DNA of 64,000 nucleotides from Deltaproteobacteria bacterium (GCA_021780755.1 JAJXYF010000019.1:62001-126000), one strand, 5' to 3'. Positions 27,847 through 37,549 are shown, counted from the first letter of the stretch. Notes: generated by a model not told the origin, from the letters alone. Translations and numbers: made by a program.

Positions 27847-29304
27847 GTGGCAATGCGCAAATACGTATTGGCCTGGATGACCTTGGCGTTGGTGCTCGCC
27901 GCCGCCCAAGCAGTCTGCGCCGGTGACGATTCCTCCGCGAAGGCGGATCAATCCAACGCCCAATTACTCACCGAAATGCGCGCGATGCGCGCGCAGATGG
28001 ACGCGATGCAAAAGCGCATGGACGCCCTCGAAGGTCAGGTCGCCGCCGGCGCCAAATCATCGAAAGAAACCACTGCCGGCGCCAGCCCAACCGCCCCGTC
28101 CGGCACCTCCGTCGCCAACGCTCCCGCGCAGACCGACAACGGCGTTCCCCCCGGCATCACGCCGGCGGGTGTGCCGCTCGCACCGCCGTCCGGCGAAACC
28201 CTCGGACAGGCCGTCAAGCACTTGATGCCCGGCACCGTCACCGGCCCCCAGGCGCCCACCGTTGGCGCACTCGCCGGCGAAGGTCCCAACGAACGCCAGG
28301 GCGTCATCATCCCCAGCATCCAGGGCGTTCCGCAGGTCTTCATTCCCGATATCGGCGCGGTCGGCGACTTCGCTTTGCAACAGAGCGATTACAAAAAGGG
28401 CGACCCACGCTACGACCCGTCCGCCGACAAGTTCGCCGTGCGCGATACTCAGATCATCCTCTTCTCGCCCATCGATCCCTACACCAACGCGCAAATCTCC
28501 ATCGATAAGCCCAACAACGGCCCCTTCGATATCGAGGAAGCCTTCGTCGTCTTCAACAAGCTGCCCTACAACCTCCAGGTCCGCGCGGGCCAATTCCGGC
28601 CCGTCTTCGGCCTCCTCAATGAGTCCGACACCTTCCAACTCCCCATCGTCAATCGGCCCAACGCCCTCGCCTATTACATCACGCAGGACGGCTTCGTTGA
28701 GCCTGGCATAAACGTTACCGCCTACATCCCCAATCCCTGGGACGCGGCGATCAAGCTCGACGCCAATATGTTAAGCGGGGTGAACACCCTCGCCTTCAAC
28801 CATCGTCAGGGGCAAAACTTCGATTACGCCTATATGGGCACTCTCACTTACGCGCGCGACCTCTTCGGCTCCGGCTATATGACCGCGGGCGCCAGCATGG
28901 CGGGCGGTCCCGGGCCCGGCGGGCAAGCCTACTACGAGGATCCCTTCCTGCAATTGCAGTACGCGCCTGACCAGCGCCACATTCTGACCTGGAACGCTGA
29001 AGGCCTCCTCGTCGAACAGCAGGCCGTCGGCAATCACGGACTCAAACGCGGCGTTTATTCACTTCTCGATTACAACTTCTGGCTGCGCTACCACGCGGGC
29101 TTCCTGCTCGATATCGCCGATCTCCCCAACGTCCCCAGCGGTACGCAGGTCGGCGTTTCGCCCGTCCTCACCTACTTCCTCTCCGACAATATGCGCCTGC
29201 GCGCCCAGTACACCCACACCACGCCTGGCGGTTCCGAACGCTCGGCCAATACCTTCTTTCTGCAGGCCACCTTCGCCCTCGGCAACCTTAAACCACTGGA
29301 CTAG
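27847..29304 (+). CDS. Outer-membrane porin-like protein with N-terminal coiled coil
   Basis: 485 residues: signal peptide (VLAWMTLALVLAAAQAVCAG), a coiled coil (LLTEMRAMRAQMDAMQKRMD), a Pro/Ala-rich linker, then a beta-barrel region with porin-like strands such as NLQVRAGQFRPVFGLLNESD and the C-terminal ANTFFLQATFALGNLKPLD. The GTG at 27847 follows GAGGGG at the usual distance; an ATG at 27853 is possible. It heads a run with a metal ABC transporter, so it may be the outer-membrane entry route of that system. Confidence 0.7.
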   Translation: MAMRKYVLAWMTLALVLAAAQAVCAGDDSSAKADQSNAQLLTEMRAMRAQMDAMQKRMDALEGQVAAGAKSSKETTAGASPTAPSGTSVANAPAQTDNGVPPGITPAGVPLAPPSGETLGQAVKHLMPGTVTGPQAPTVGALAGEGPNERQGVIIPSIQGVPQVFIPDIGAVGDFALQQSDYKKGDPRYDPSADKFAVRDTQIILFSPIDPYTNAQISIDKPNNGPFDIEEAFVVFNKLPYNLQVRAGQFRPVFGLLNESDTFQLPIVNRPNALAYYITQDGFVEPGINVTAYIPNPWDAAIKLDANMLSGVNTLAFNHRQGQNFDYAYMGTLTYARDLFGSGYMTAGASMAGGPGPGGQAYYEDPFLQLQYAPDQRHILTWNAEGLLVEQQAVGNHGLKRGVYSLLDYNFWLRYHAGFLLDIADLPNVPSGTQVGVSPVLTYFLSDNMRLRAQYTHTTPGGSERSANTFFLQATFALGNLKPLD

Positions 29305-29311
29305 TCATTCG

Positions 29312-30235
29312 ATGCGATTTAAATACAAATACTCATTCGCGTTCCTGCTCTTACTCTTCATGCCCCTGCTCGCGTGGCCTCCGCCCGCCTCGGCCGCGGT
29401 CGTCAAAATCGTCACCACCACCACCGACCTCGCCTCGCTCGCCACCACCATTGGCGGTGACAAAGTTGCCGTGCAGTCGCTCGTGCCCAACGGATTCAAC
29501 GCTGACCTGTACTCGCCGCGCCCGAGCGATCTCTTCAAAATCCATCAGGCCCAGCTCTTTATCATGGTCGGCCTTGGCCTCGAGGATTGGGCCCGCGACC
29601 TCGTCAGCGAAGCCAACAACGCGAACCTCGTCAAGGCCCAGGTCTCGACCGGCATCGCGCTCCTCGACGTCCCGCAAGGCCACGTCGATTACAGCTTCGG
29701 CGACATCCACCCGTACGGCAATCCCCACTTTCAGCTCGATCCCGAAGCCGGCCGTCAGATGGCAAAAAACGTCTTCAACGCGCTCGCCTACGTCGATCCC
29801 TCGGACAAGGATTACTTCGCGCAAAATCTCGCCGCCTTCGAGTCCCAGCTCACCGACGCCGAGAAAAAATGGACCGCCGAAATGGCCCCGTTTGCCGGCG
29901 TCAAATTCATCCCCTACCACGAATCGTGGGACTACTTCGCGCGCGCCTTCAACCTGCAAATTCCCGAGTCCATCGAGAGCAAGCCCGGCTTTCCGCCGTC
30001 GCCCGCGCGCGTCGAGGAGATCATCCGCACCTGCCGCGCCGATGGCGTCCGGCTGATCGTTACCGAACCCTATTATGACGTCTCGGTTGCTCAACTGATC
30101 TCGCAGCAGGCCGGCATTCCCTATCTCAATCTCTATATCGACGTCGGCGGGACTCCCGAACAAAAGGACTACATCTCAACTGTCGATTATGTAGTCACTC
30201 AATTCGTCAAGGCGCTGGGTAATCATGGCAAATGA
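29312..30235 (+). CDS. Metal ABC transporter substrate-binding protein (ZnuA/TroA-like)
   Basis: Periplasmic cluster A-I binding protein of 307 residues with a signal peptide. Three ligand positions match the family: His139 (GNPHFQLDP), His203 (IPYHESWDYF) and an acidic residue around Glu252 (VTEPYYDVSV). The first His, normally in a D-P-H-x-Y/F motif, is replaced: the region reads GFNADLYSPRPSD, with Asp65 at that position. That may shift metal preference (Zn, Mn or Fe). It overlaps the ATPase gene by 11 bp, so the transporter is one operon. Confidence 0.87.
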   Translation: MRFKYKYSFAFLLLLFMPLLAWPPPASAAVVKIVTTTTDLASLATTIGGDKVAVQSLVPNGFNADLYSPRPSDLFKIHQAQLFIMVGLGLEDWARDLVSEANNANLVKAQVSTGIALLDVPQGHVDYSFGDIHPYGNPHFQLDPEAGRQMAKNVFNALAYVDPSDKDYFAQNLAAFESQLTDAEKKWTAEMAPFAGVKFIPYHESWDYFARAFNLQIPESIESKPGFPPSPARVEEIIRTCRADGVRLIVTEPYYDVSVAQLISQQAGIPYLNLYIDVGGTPEQKDYISTVDYVVTQFVKALGNHGK

Positions 30236-30944
30236 ACTAGTCAGTGTGCGCGGCGTCACGCTCGGATACGGCAGCCGCATCATCCTCAAGAACCTCAATT
30301 TCGCCATCCAACGCGGCGACTTCATGGGTGTGATGGGCCCCAATGGCTCCGGCAAGACCACCCTGCTCAAGGCCCTGCTCGGATTACTCACTCCAATCGG
30401 CGGCTCGATCGATCTCACCCCGCACGACGGCGTTCCGCTACGCATCGGTTACGTGACCCAGCGCGAACGGCTCGACTCGCACTTCCCGCTCTCCTCGCTC
30501 GAAGTCGCCGTGATGGGCCGCTTCGGCATGATTGGCGCGATGCGCCGGCCGCGCCGCCAGGATTACGAAATCGCCCGCGGATGCTTGCGCCGCGTCGGCA
30601 TGGAACATCGCGCCGCACTCCCCTATCGCGAGCTCTCCGGCGGCCAGCAGCAGCGTGTGCTCATCGCCCGCGCGCTCGCCGGCGAACCCGACCTCCTGCT
30701 GCTCGACGAGCCTACCAACGGAATGGACCTCGAGGCCGAACGCGCCATCATGGAACTCCTGCTCGACCTGCAAAGCGAAAAATCAACCACGATTGTCTTC
30801 GTCACTCATCTGCTCAGCGCGATCGAACATTTCGCCCGCCGCGTTGCTTTGATTACGCGCGACGGCACCGTCGTCATCGGCGCCAAAGAACAGATGCTCG
30901 CGCCCGAGACCATCGCGCGCGCCTATGCGGCCCAGGAACTTTGA
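30225..30944 (+). CDS. Metal ABC transporter ATP-binding protein
   Basis: 239-residue nucleotide-binding subunit at the cytoplasmic face. Walker A is MGPNGSGKTT, the signature LSGGQQQRVLIARAL, Walker B LLLLDEPTNGMD, and the switch His in FVTHLLSAIEHF. It belongs to the ZnuC/MntB-like group by context. It starts inside the end of the binding-protein gene and is followed 60 bp on by the permease. Confidence 0.93.
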   Translation: MANELVSVRGVTLGYGSRIILKNLNFAIQRGDFMGVMGPNGSGKTTLLKALLGLLTPIGGSIDLTPHDGVPLRIGYVTQRERLDSHFPLSSLEVAVMGRFGMIGAMRRPRRQDYEIARGCLRRVGMEHRAALPYRELSGGQQQRVLIARALAGEPDLLLLDEPTNGMDLEAERAIMELLLDLQSEKSTTIVFVTHLLSAIEHFARRVALITRDGTVVIGAKEQMLAPETIARAYAAQEL

Positions 30945-31004
30945 GCATTTGGGCACTCTGAACAACTCGACTACTAGCCGCCTCACCCCGGAAGGCCCTC
31001 AATC

Positions 31005-31811
31005 ATGATCGACCTGCTCACCGTCCCCTTCATGCGCCACACGCTCATTGCCGGCGTGCTCGTCGCCCTCGGCCTCGCCCCCCTCAGCGTCTATGTGGTC
31101 CTGCGCCGGATCGTTTTCGTCGGCGCCGCCGTCGCCGAAATCTCCTCAGCCGGCGTCGCCCTCGCCGTGCTCTTTCAGGTCGAACCGTTTGCGGTCGCCC
31201 TGGTCCTCACGGTCCTGACCTTTCTCGGCTTTTCACGCGCCGCCGACTCCCCCCGCCTGCCTCTCGAGGCCCTCATCGGGATGCTCTATGCGGGTGGCTC
31301 TGCCGCCGCCGTACTACTCATCGTAAAGGCCCCGCGCGGCGAAGGTGAAATCCTCAATGTACTATTCGGCAATATACTCACGGTACCCGTCGCACTGCTC
31401 TGGGCGATGGTTGCGACGTTCGCGATTGTCGGCGCGCTCCAGTTCTTCGCCTCCAAGGAATTACTAATCTCCGCCTACGATCCCGACATGGCCCGCGCCC
31501 TCGGCATCAACGTCAACCTCTGGAACACGGTCTTCTATGTCGCCCTCGGATTTGCCGTCGCTATCGCCATTCGCGGCGTCGGCGCATTACTCACTTTTAC
31601 CCTGTTGGTCGCTCCGGGCGCCGCCGCACTCTGCTTCGTCCGCGGACTCGGTGCCGCGTTCGTCGTCGCGACCACGATGGGCCTGGTGGCCACCGTCGCC
31701 GGTGTATTCGCCTCTTACCTCTTCGATTTTCCGACCGGCCCGACTATCGTCGCCATTCTCGCCGCCGTCTTCGCACTGAGCTATGGTTACGCCGCAATCC
31801 GAGGTACCTAG
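31005..31811 (+). CDS. Metal ABC transporter permease (ABC-3 family)
   Basis: Inner-membrane permease of 268 residues with about eight helices. ABC-3 family marks include LRRIVFVGAAVAEISSAGVA and DPDMARALGINVNLWNTVFY, and the GVGALLTFTLLVAPGAAAL segment. Together with the two genes before it this makes a complete Zn/Mn-type importer. Confidence 0.92.
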   Translation: MIDLLTVPFMRHTLIAGVLVALGLAPLSVYVVLRRIVFVGAAVAEISSAGVALAVLFQVEPFAVALVLTVLTFLGFSRAADSPRLPLEALIGMLYAGGSAAAVLLIVKAPRGEGEILNVLFGNILTVPVALLWAMVATFAIVGALQFFASKELLISAYDPDMARALGINVNLWNTVFYVALGFAVAIAIRGVGALLTFTLLVAPGAAALCFVRGLGAAFVVATTMGLVATVAGVFASYLFDFPTGPTIVAILAAVFALSYGYAAIRGT

Positions 31812-31839
31812 CTAGCGCGACGAGTCTGCTGACCGGCCG

Positions 31840-31867
31840 GTCATCCTGAGCGTGGCGAAGGATCTCA
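31840..31867 (+). repeat. TCATCCTGAGCG...GAAGGATCTC motif
   Basis: GTCATCCTGAGCGTGGCGAA then GGATCTCA. Similar segments are at 8700-8726 (inverted) and loosely near 52610. It lies in the 180-bp gap between the permease gene and the TldD gene, just after the palindrome GACCGGCCGGTC. Confidence 0.45.
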
Positions 31868-31994
31868 CGCGACAGCGCGCCAATCCGGTTGTTGAGCGAC
31901 CCGGGCGACTTGGACACCGATTCGAGCAACTCGAGCGTAGTCCGTTCCTCGACAGACTTCTTTCACCCGGTGACGCAATAGGTTATGCGGTTAC

Positions 31995-33572
31995 ATGGCT
32001 TCGAGTGACATTTTCGCGGCCGTCGATTTCCTCAAGCGCGAAGGTGAGGCCGCGCTGCGCCGCTTTGTCCGCACCCATCGCGGCGCCGCGTACGCCGAGA
32101 TGCGCTTCGAGGCGATGTTCCATCGTTCCGCCTCCGCCAATGACGGCGATCAGCGCGACAGCGCCGAAAGCGAGGCGGCGGCCTTCGGTGTCACCGTCCA
32201 TTTCGAGCATCGCGGCGGCGTCGTCGGCCACGGACAGACCGGCGCGGAAATCGGACGCCTCGCCCTCAACCGCACCCGGTTGCTCGCGGCGCTCGACGCA
32301 GCGCTGGGCGAAGCCTATGCACGGGCGCGTTTCTCCGCGCGCGAAAAGGCGGCCGTGCTCAAGCATCATGGCGCGGCCGCCCGGTCGCTGATGCGTGCCG
32401 GCGCGATTGCCCCCTCGACCGCACGCGACGAGATCGCGGCGACCTTTCGCCGTGACCCGCGCACCCTCGACCCCGACGAACTCAAGCGCTTGTGCCGCGA
32501 CGCCTCGGCTTCAATCGCTGGCCTCGGCCCCGATATCGCTTTTAACGCCGTCGCCGCGTTGAGCGAACTGCGCCAGGAACTCTTCATCAATACCGCCGGC
32601 GCCCTCATCTCTCAGGCGTGCGCCTTCGCGCAGGGCGATTGTTACGTGGTCGCGCAGACCGCCGACGGCCATCAGGAAAGTTACGACACCATCGGCCAAC
32701 AGCGCGGCTTTGAATGTCTCGCCGAAGGCTGGCGCGACGAGCTCATGCCCAATCCCGACCTGCCCACCTTCGCGATCGAACTCGCCCGCGAGACCCGCGA
32801 ACTCGCCGCCGCACCCGCCCTCAAGCCGCCCGCCGGCGAAGTCGTCGTCGTCACCAATCCGCACTTCAACGCACTCGTCGCCCACGAGATTATCGGCCAT
32901 CCATGCGAGGCCGATCGCGCGCTCAAGATGGAGGCCGCCTACGCCGGCCGAAGCTGGTTTCTGCCCTCGCTCGAACACAACGAAATCGGCCGCCCGGTCG
33001 GCTCCCCGCTGCTCTGGGCATGCTCCGATCCGACGCTTAACGGCTACGGCCATTACCGCTACGACCATGAGGGCACGGCCGGCCGCCGCGTCACCCATAT
33101 CGAGGGCGGCGTCTTCCGCGGCTTCCTCAACTCGCGGGCGACCGCCGCCGCGCTCGGCGTCGAGCCCAACGGTTCCGCGCGCGCGAGCGAAGCCTGGCAC
33201 GTCCCGCTTATTCGCATGTCGAACACCTTCTTCATGCCCGGCCAGAGCGACCCCGCGCAGATCATCGCCGAGGTCGATCGCGGCTATTACGTATGCGGTC
33301 ATCTGATTCCGTCGATCGCGGAGTCGCGCGAAAACTTCCGCATCTCGGCGCGCCGGGTTTACGATATCGAACATGGCCGCCTCGGACGGCTCTATCGCGC
33401 GGGCAGCGTCATCGCCGACTCGAAAAGCTTCTTCAGCAAGATCGACGCGGTCGGCAACGACCTGCGGATGGTCGCCATCCCCAACTGCGGCAAGGGCCAG
33501 CCGATGCAAGTCAAGCGGATGTCCAACGGCGGCCCGACGCTCCGCTCGCGCGCGCGGATGGGCGGCGGCTGA
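31995..33572 (+). CDS. TldD-family metalloprotease
   Basis: Catalytic half of a TldD/TldE-type zinc protease, 525 residues. The metal motif is VAHEIIGHPCEADR (HExxxH), with SNTFFMPGQSDP and GYYVCGHL as the downstream substrate/metal segments. TldD/E heterodimers cut unstructured peptides and in some bacteria mature ribosomal peptides such as microcin B17. Its stop overlaps the start of the next gene (TGATG), supporting a coupled pair. Confidence 0.88.
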   Translation: MASSDIFAAVDFLKREGEAALRRFVRTHRGAAYAEMRFEAMFHRSASANDGDQRDSAESEAAAFGVTVHFEHRGGVVGHGQTGAEIGRLALNRTRLLAALDAALGEAYARARFSAREKAAVLKHHGAAARSLMRAGAIAPSTARDEIAATFRRDPRTLDPDELKRLCRDASASIAGLGPDIAFNAVAALSELRQELFINTAGALISQACAFAQGDCYVVAQTADGHQESYDTIGQQRGFECLAEGWRDELMPNPDLPTFAIELARETRELAAAPALKPPAGEVVVVTNPHFNALVAHEIIGHPCEADRALKMEAAYAGRSWFLPSLEHNEIGRPVGSPLLWACSDPTLNGYGHYRYDHEGTAGRRVTHIEGGVFRGFLNSRATAAALGVEPNGSARASEAWHVPLIRMSNTFFMPGQSDPAQIIAEVDRGYYVCGHLIPSIAESRENFRISARRVYDIEHGRLGRLYRAGSVIADSKSFFSKIDAVGNDLRMVAIPNCGKGQPMQVKRMSNGGPTLRSRARMGGG

Positions 33573-35107
33573 TGCGCACTGCCGTCGATCTCAAAAAGTT
33601 CGTCCGCGAGGCCGCCGCGCTGCTCGCGCGTGAACGCGATCTCGCCGCCTTCGAGGTCTATTGCTCCTCCAGTGAACATCGGGTGGCGCGCCTCAACTAC
33701 ACCTCCGACATTCCGTCGCGCGGCGTCGAGGAATTCAAATCGCTCAACGCCGACGGCTTCGCCCTGCGCCTCGTGATGCACCGCGATCCGCATGAAACCG
33801 GATCCGCCAGCGAGGCCGGCGACCTGAGTCTCGAGGCGGTGCGCGCGGCGATCCGCAAGGCGCGTGACGCCACCGTCATCGATCCGCATTTCCCCGGACT
33901 GCCCGCCGAGCCGCGCAAATTGCCGCCGTCGAAGGAGCGCGCGCCGGCCTCCGACCTGATGCGCGCTAAGGACGCCCCGATCGCCGCCGCCGCGTGGGCG
34001 ACCATCGCCGGCGCGATTTCTGCCTTCGAGTCGCATGCACCCCTCAAGCTGCCCCATCCGGGCCTCGTGATCGGCGGCGACCTCTCCCTGATTCGCGACC
34101 GCATCGCGATCGGCAGCTCCGCCTTCACCGATATTCGCGGCGACGAGAGCGCCCATTTCGTCTCGTCGGTGACCGCGCTGGTCGAGTCGCTCGACGCCAA
34201 AGGCACCGCCACCGCGGCCGGCGCGTCGCTCGCCGAAATGTCCCGGGCCGGCGCGCGGCTCGGACGCGACGCGGTCACTCGCGCGCTCAAGCTGCGCCAC
34301 GGCGAACGGCCGCCCGCCGGCCGCTACCGCGTCGTCCTCGGTCCGCAGCCGGTCGCCGAGATTATCAACTACATGGTGCTCGGATCGCTCACCACCGGTG
34401 CTTTCTACTCCGCGACCTCGGCCTACCACGGACGCTTCGGTGCGCCCGTGATCGATGCGCGCCTCAGCCTGACTGACGACCCCCTCGCCCATCGCGGCCC
34501 CGTGCGCCGCCGCGTCACCTGCGAGGGCTTGCCCACCGGACGCACCGCGATGATTCGCCACGGACGCCTGGTCGGCCTGCTCTCGAATTTCTACGATTCG
34601 CATCGCCTGCTCACCGACGAACATCGCGCCGAGAAGCTCGGCCCCGACGCCGGCACGGCGCCAAGCTTTCCGGTCCGCAGCGGCTATCGCCTCGGCGAAA
34701 GCCCGGCGCGCCGCTACGACGCCCATCCCGGATCGACCGGCACCAACGTCATCATGCGCACCCGCGGCGGGGTCGGCGATCGCGAGCTCGTCGAGGTGGT
34801 CGGCGACGGTATCTATATCGGACGCATCTGGTACACCTATCCGATCAATGGGCAGCGCGCCGGCGACTTCACCTGCACCGTCAGCGGCGATTCCTACTTG
34901 ATTCGCAACGGCAAAATTGCCGCGCCGCTCGCGCCCAACTGCTTTCGCCTCAACGCCAATATCGAACAGGTGTTCGCAAAGCCGCTCGCGGTCGGCAAGC
35001 GCTCCGAGACCGCCGTCGTGTGGGGCGCGCCGGAGGCTTACTTCGTACCCGCGCTGGCGCTCGAGGGCATCGAACTCGCGCAAGTCGGCGCCGCCGACTC
35101 CGACTAG
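33572..35107 (+). CDS. TldE/PmbA-family protein, partner of TldD
   Basis: Non-catalytic partner of 511 residues. It shares the TldD fold but has no HExxxH: the corresponding region reads AEIINYMVLGSLTTGAFYSA. N-terminal KKFVREAAALLARERDLAAF and the C-terminal YPINGQRAGDFTCTVSGDSY are typical. The ATG at 33572 overlaps the TldD stop. No candidate peptide substrate gene is obvious next to it. Confidence 0.86.
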   Translation: MRTAVDLKKFVREAAALLARERDLAAFEVYCSSSEHRVARLNYTSDIPSRGVEEFKSLNADGFALRLVMHRDPHETGSASEAGDLSLEAVRAAIRKARDATVIDPHFPGLPAEPRKLPPSKERAPASDLMRAKDAPIAAAAWATIAGAISAFESHAPLKLPHPGLVIGGDLSLIRDRIAIGSSAFTDIRGDESAHFVSSVTALVESLDAKGTATAAGASLAEMSRAGARLGRDAVTRALKLRHGERPPAGRYRVVLGPQPVAEIINYMVLGSLTTGAFYSATSAYHGRFGAPVIDARLSLTDDPLAHRGPVRRRVTCEGLPTGRTAMIRHGRLVGLLSNFYDSHRLLTDEHRAEKLGPDAGTAPSFPVRSGYRLGESPARRYDAHPGSTGTNVIMRTRGGVGDRELVEVVGDGIYIGRIWYTYPINGQRAGDFTCTVSGDSYLIRNGKIAAPLAPNCFRLNANIEQVFAKPLAVGKRSETAVVWGAPEAYFVPALALEGIELAQVGAADSD

Positions 35108-35177
35108 CGATACTCGTTCGTGATAGCCGCAAACTAACGGCGCGACGGCAATTTAAGCGCACCCGCTGGCGCGCGAT

Positions 35178-35705
35178 TCATCCCGACTTTGCCGCCTGCC
35201 GATTCGGCTCGACTTTCCGATCGTCGCGATAGACTTCCTGCTTGCTGGTCAGCCCGGTCGGGTCCCAGCGCGTCCAGACGCCCTCGCGCTTGCCCTCGCG
35301 ATACCTGCCCTCGAGCGCCTTCACGCCGTTGGCGTACCAGCTCATATGCTCTCCGTCCTGCAGACCGCCGCGGTAATGGTCAACGGCGGAGCGCTGCCCG
35401 TTCTCGTACCACGTCGTCCATTCGCCTTCCTGCACACCGTCGCGATAGTAGCCCTGGATCATCCGATCGGTGCCCGTGCCGTACGCGACAAAGACGCCGT
35501 CCTTCACCGGCTTGCCATCAACCATCTTCTGGCACCAGACTTCCTCGCCCTTCGGCGGCGGCGCACCCATCAGGGTTGCTCCGGCGGGACATGAAAGCGG
35601 CAGCTCGGCAACACCTCGATGGCACCCGACCACCATCGCGACGACGGGGAGGGCGGCGGCAAACGCGATTCGGGTCGTCAAGCTCAGTCTGAGGTACGTC
35701 GGCAT
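35178..35705 (-). CDS. Lipoprotein with MORN/YwqK-like repeats
   Basis: 175 residues. The signal sequence ends in VAMVVGC, a lipobox, so the mature protein probably begins with a lipidated Cys. The remainder is four or five repeats of the form GYYRDGVQEGEWTTWYENGQ, HYRGGLQDGEHMSWYANG and RYREGKREGVWTRWDPTG, as in MORN-type and YwqK-family proteins. Role unknown; probably a surface or periplasmic scaffold. It is transcribed in the same direction as the TPP enzyme upstream, with a strong hairpin between them. Confidence 0.75.
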   Translation of the reverse strand: MPTYLRLSLTTRIAFAAALPVVAMVVGCHRGVAELPLSCPAGATLMGAPPPKGEEVWCQKMVDGKPVKDGVFVAYGTGTDRMIQGYYRDGVQEGEWTTWYENGQRSAVDHYRGGLQDGEHMSWYANGVKALEGRYREGKREGVWTRWDPTGLTSKQEVYRDDRKVEPNRQAAKSG

Positions 35706-35771
35706 AGGTAAGTTTTATCAGTGACGAATTTTCTCAGTAACGATGGCGCACTCATAGCGGCCACAAATACA

Positions 35772-35806
35772 GCGGGCGGGAAGACGATGTCCGCCTTCCC
35801 GCCCGT
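35772..35806 (-). terminator. Probable terminator hairpin after the TPP-enzyme gene
   Basis: GGGCGGGAAG (35774-35783) pairs perfectly with CTTCCCGCCC (35795-35804) over an 11-base loop, with one further pair and a wobble outside. On the minus strand it lies about 50 bp downstream of the TPP-enzyme stop. The following T-run is weak, so it may also act bidirectionally or only stabilise the RNA end. Confidence 0.5.
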
Positions 35807-35857
35807 CTTGCGATTCGATCCGCCCGCGATTACAACGCGCGCGGAGTTATGAACGTC

Positions 35858-37549
35858 CTAGTTCGAGCCGGTCGAGCCGAGCAGATTGCCGCCGAGCGTC
35901 GGATGGCCGACGGTCTTGTCGCCGATCACGTTGATCATTGACGGCTTGCCCGACTTGAACGCGCGCTCGAGCGCCGGAACGATCTGCTCGGGCTTCTCGA
36001 CCTGTTCGCCATGACAGCCCATCTCGTCGAAGATCTTGTCGTAACGGATGTTCTGCAACATGTTGAACGGATCGGTGCGGTCCTTCAGCAGCGGCATCGA
36101 CTCGAAGCTTGGGCCCCACGAGCTGTTGTTGTAGAGCAGGCAGACGATCGGCAGGTTGTAGCGCGCGGCGGTCTCCATGTCCCAGCCGCCGATGCCCAGC
36201 CCGCCGTCACCCATCACCAGCACGACCTGCTTGCCCGGGCGCGCGAGTTGCACGCCGATACCCATGCCGAAACCGTGGCCGACCGGCGCCAGCGGGCCGG
36301 CGTCGATCACGGAGCCCGGGAACCGGCATACGAAGTTCTGGCTCATCCAGCCCGAGAGCGTGAAGCTGTCGATCACGACGGTGGCATTCTTGTCAAGCAC
36401 CGAAACGAGGTCCTTGGTCACGCGCGCGGGATGAATCGGGAGGTTGCCGTGGACCTTCTTCTCGTTCTCGGCGACAACCTTTTCAAAGTTGGCGCGCACC
36501 TCGGCCAATTCCTTGACCCAGCTCGAACCGCGGTTCTTCGAGAAGTCGAGCTTGAGTTCCTTGATGCGGTTGATCATCTGGCGCAGCACCAGCTTGGGAT
36601 CGCCGACCAGCGGGACCTCGGCCGGTACCTGCCATCCGATGCGCGAGGCGGTGGGGTCGCACTGGATGTACTTGGCCTTGTCGTTCCAGGTGGGCATCCG
36701 GCCGAAATGCTCGCCACTCCAGAAGCGGAAGCCGAGCGTGAGGACAACGTCGGCGCGGCCGGTGAAGGGCTTTTTGAAGGCGCCGCGAATCGCCAGCGGA
36801 TGCTCTTCGGAAACCGAGCCCTGGCCGGCGCGGCGCGCGTACACCGGAATCGAGGTGAGCTCGACGAACTCCTTGAGTTCCGGCGCCGCGTTGGACCAGA
36901 ACAGGCCGTCGCCACCCGCGATCAAGGGGCGCTCGGCCGCGTGCAGCAATTCGATCGCCCGATCGATCTTGGCCGGGTCGCCGGCCGAACGGACATCGTC
37001 GGGCGTGAAGCGCTGGCCGCCCGCGCGCTGTTTCGCGTCTTCGCCCTGGGTATAGAGGATGTTCTGCGGAATCTCGATCAACGAGACGCCCTGCGGCGGC
37101 GTTAGCGCCTCGCGGAAGGCCAGCCGCATGTCGAACTCGATGGTGCTGAAGTCGGTGACGCGCTTGGTGTACTTGGCGAAGCTGCGGACGACGTCGGACC
37201 CATAGGCTTCCTGGAATGAACCCTGATGGTCCTCGGTGTTCGGATGCTGGCCCGAGATGCAGACCACGGCGCTGTTGGTCATCGCGGCCAGCGCCAGTCC
37301 GGTGACCGCGTTGGTCAGTCCGCATCCGGCGGTAACCATGCAGACGCCGGCCTCACCGGTCATGCGCGCATAGCCGTCGGCGGCATAGGCGGTCGCCTGT
37401 TCGTGGCGCATGTGCACCAGTTTGATTTCGTGGCTGCGCAACTGCGCGAGAATCGGGAACAGGTGACCCCCGTTGATCGCGAAACAGTAGCGTGCCTTGT
37501 TTTCCTGAATGATACGCGCGACCAGTTCGCCGCCGTCCACTTTGGCCAT
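35858..37549 (-). CDS. Thiamine-pyrophosphate enzyme, acetolactate synthase/2-hydroxyacyl-CoA lyase type
   Basis: Cytoplasmic TPP enzyme of 563 residues. The start at 37549 follows GGAGG; the longer upstream frame is not conserved. The catalytic glutamate is in HMRHEQATAYAADGYAR. The central domain has PLIAGGDGLFWS and the TPP/Mg motif is GDGGLGIGGWDMETAARYNL with NNSSWG. The fold covers acetolactate synthase, benzaldehyde lyase, oxalyl-CoA decarboxylase and 2-hydroxyacyl-CoA lyase. The many CoA genes in this window favour a carboligase or acyl-CoA lyase, but substrate cannot be fixed from sequence. Confidence 0.82.
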   Translation of the reverse strand: MAKVDGGELVARIIQENKARYCFAINGGHLFPILAQLRSHEIKLVHMRHEQATAYAADGYARMTGEAGVCMVTAGCGLTNAVTGLALAAMTNSAVVCISGQHPNTEDHQGSFQEAYGSDVVRSFAKYTKRVTDFSTIEFDMRLAFREALTPPQGVSLIEIPQNILYTQGEDAKQRAGGQRFTPDDVRSAGDPAKIDRAIELLHAAERPLIAGGDGLFWSNAAPELKEFVELTSIPVYARRAGQGSVSEEHPLAIRGAFKKPFTGRADVVLTLGFRFWSGEHFGRMPTWNDKAKYIQCDPTASRIGWQVPAEVPLVGDPKLVLRQMINRIKELKLDFSKNRGSSWVKELAEVRANFEKVVAENEKKVHGNLPIHPARVTKDLVSVLDKNATVVIDSFTLSGWMSQNFVCRFPGSVIDAGPLAPVGHGFGMGIGVQLARPGKQVVLVMGDGGLGIGGWDMETAARYNLPIVCLLYNNSSWGPSFESMPLLKDRTDPFNMLQNIRYDKIFDEMGCHGEQVEKPEQIVPALERAFKSGKPSMINVIGDKTVGHPTLGGNLLGSTGSN

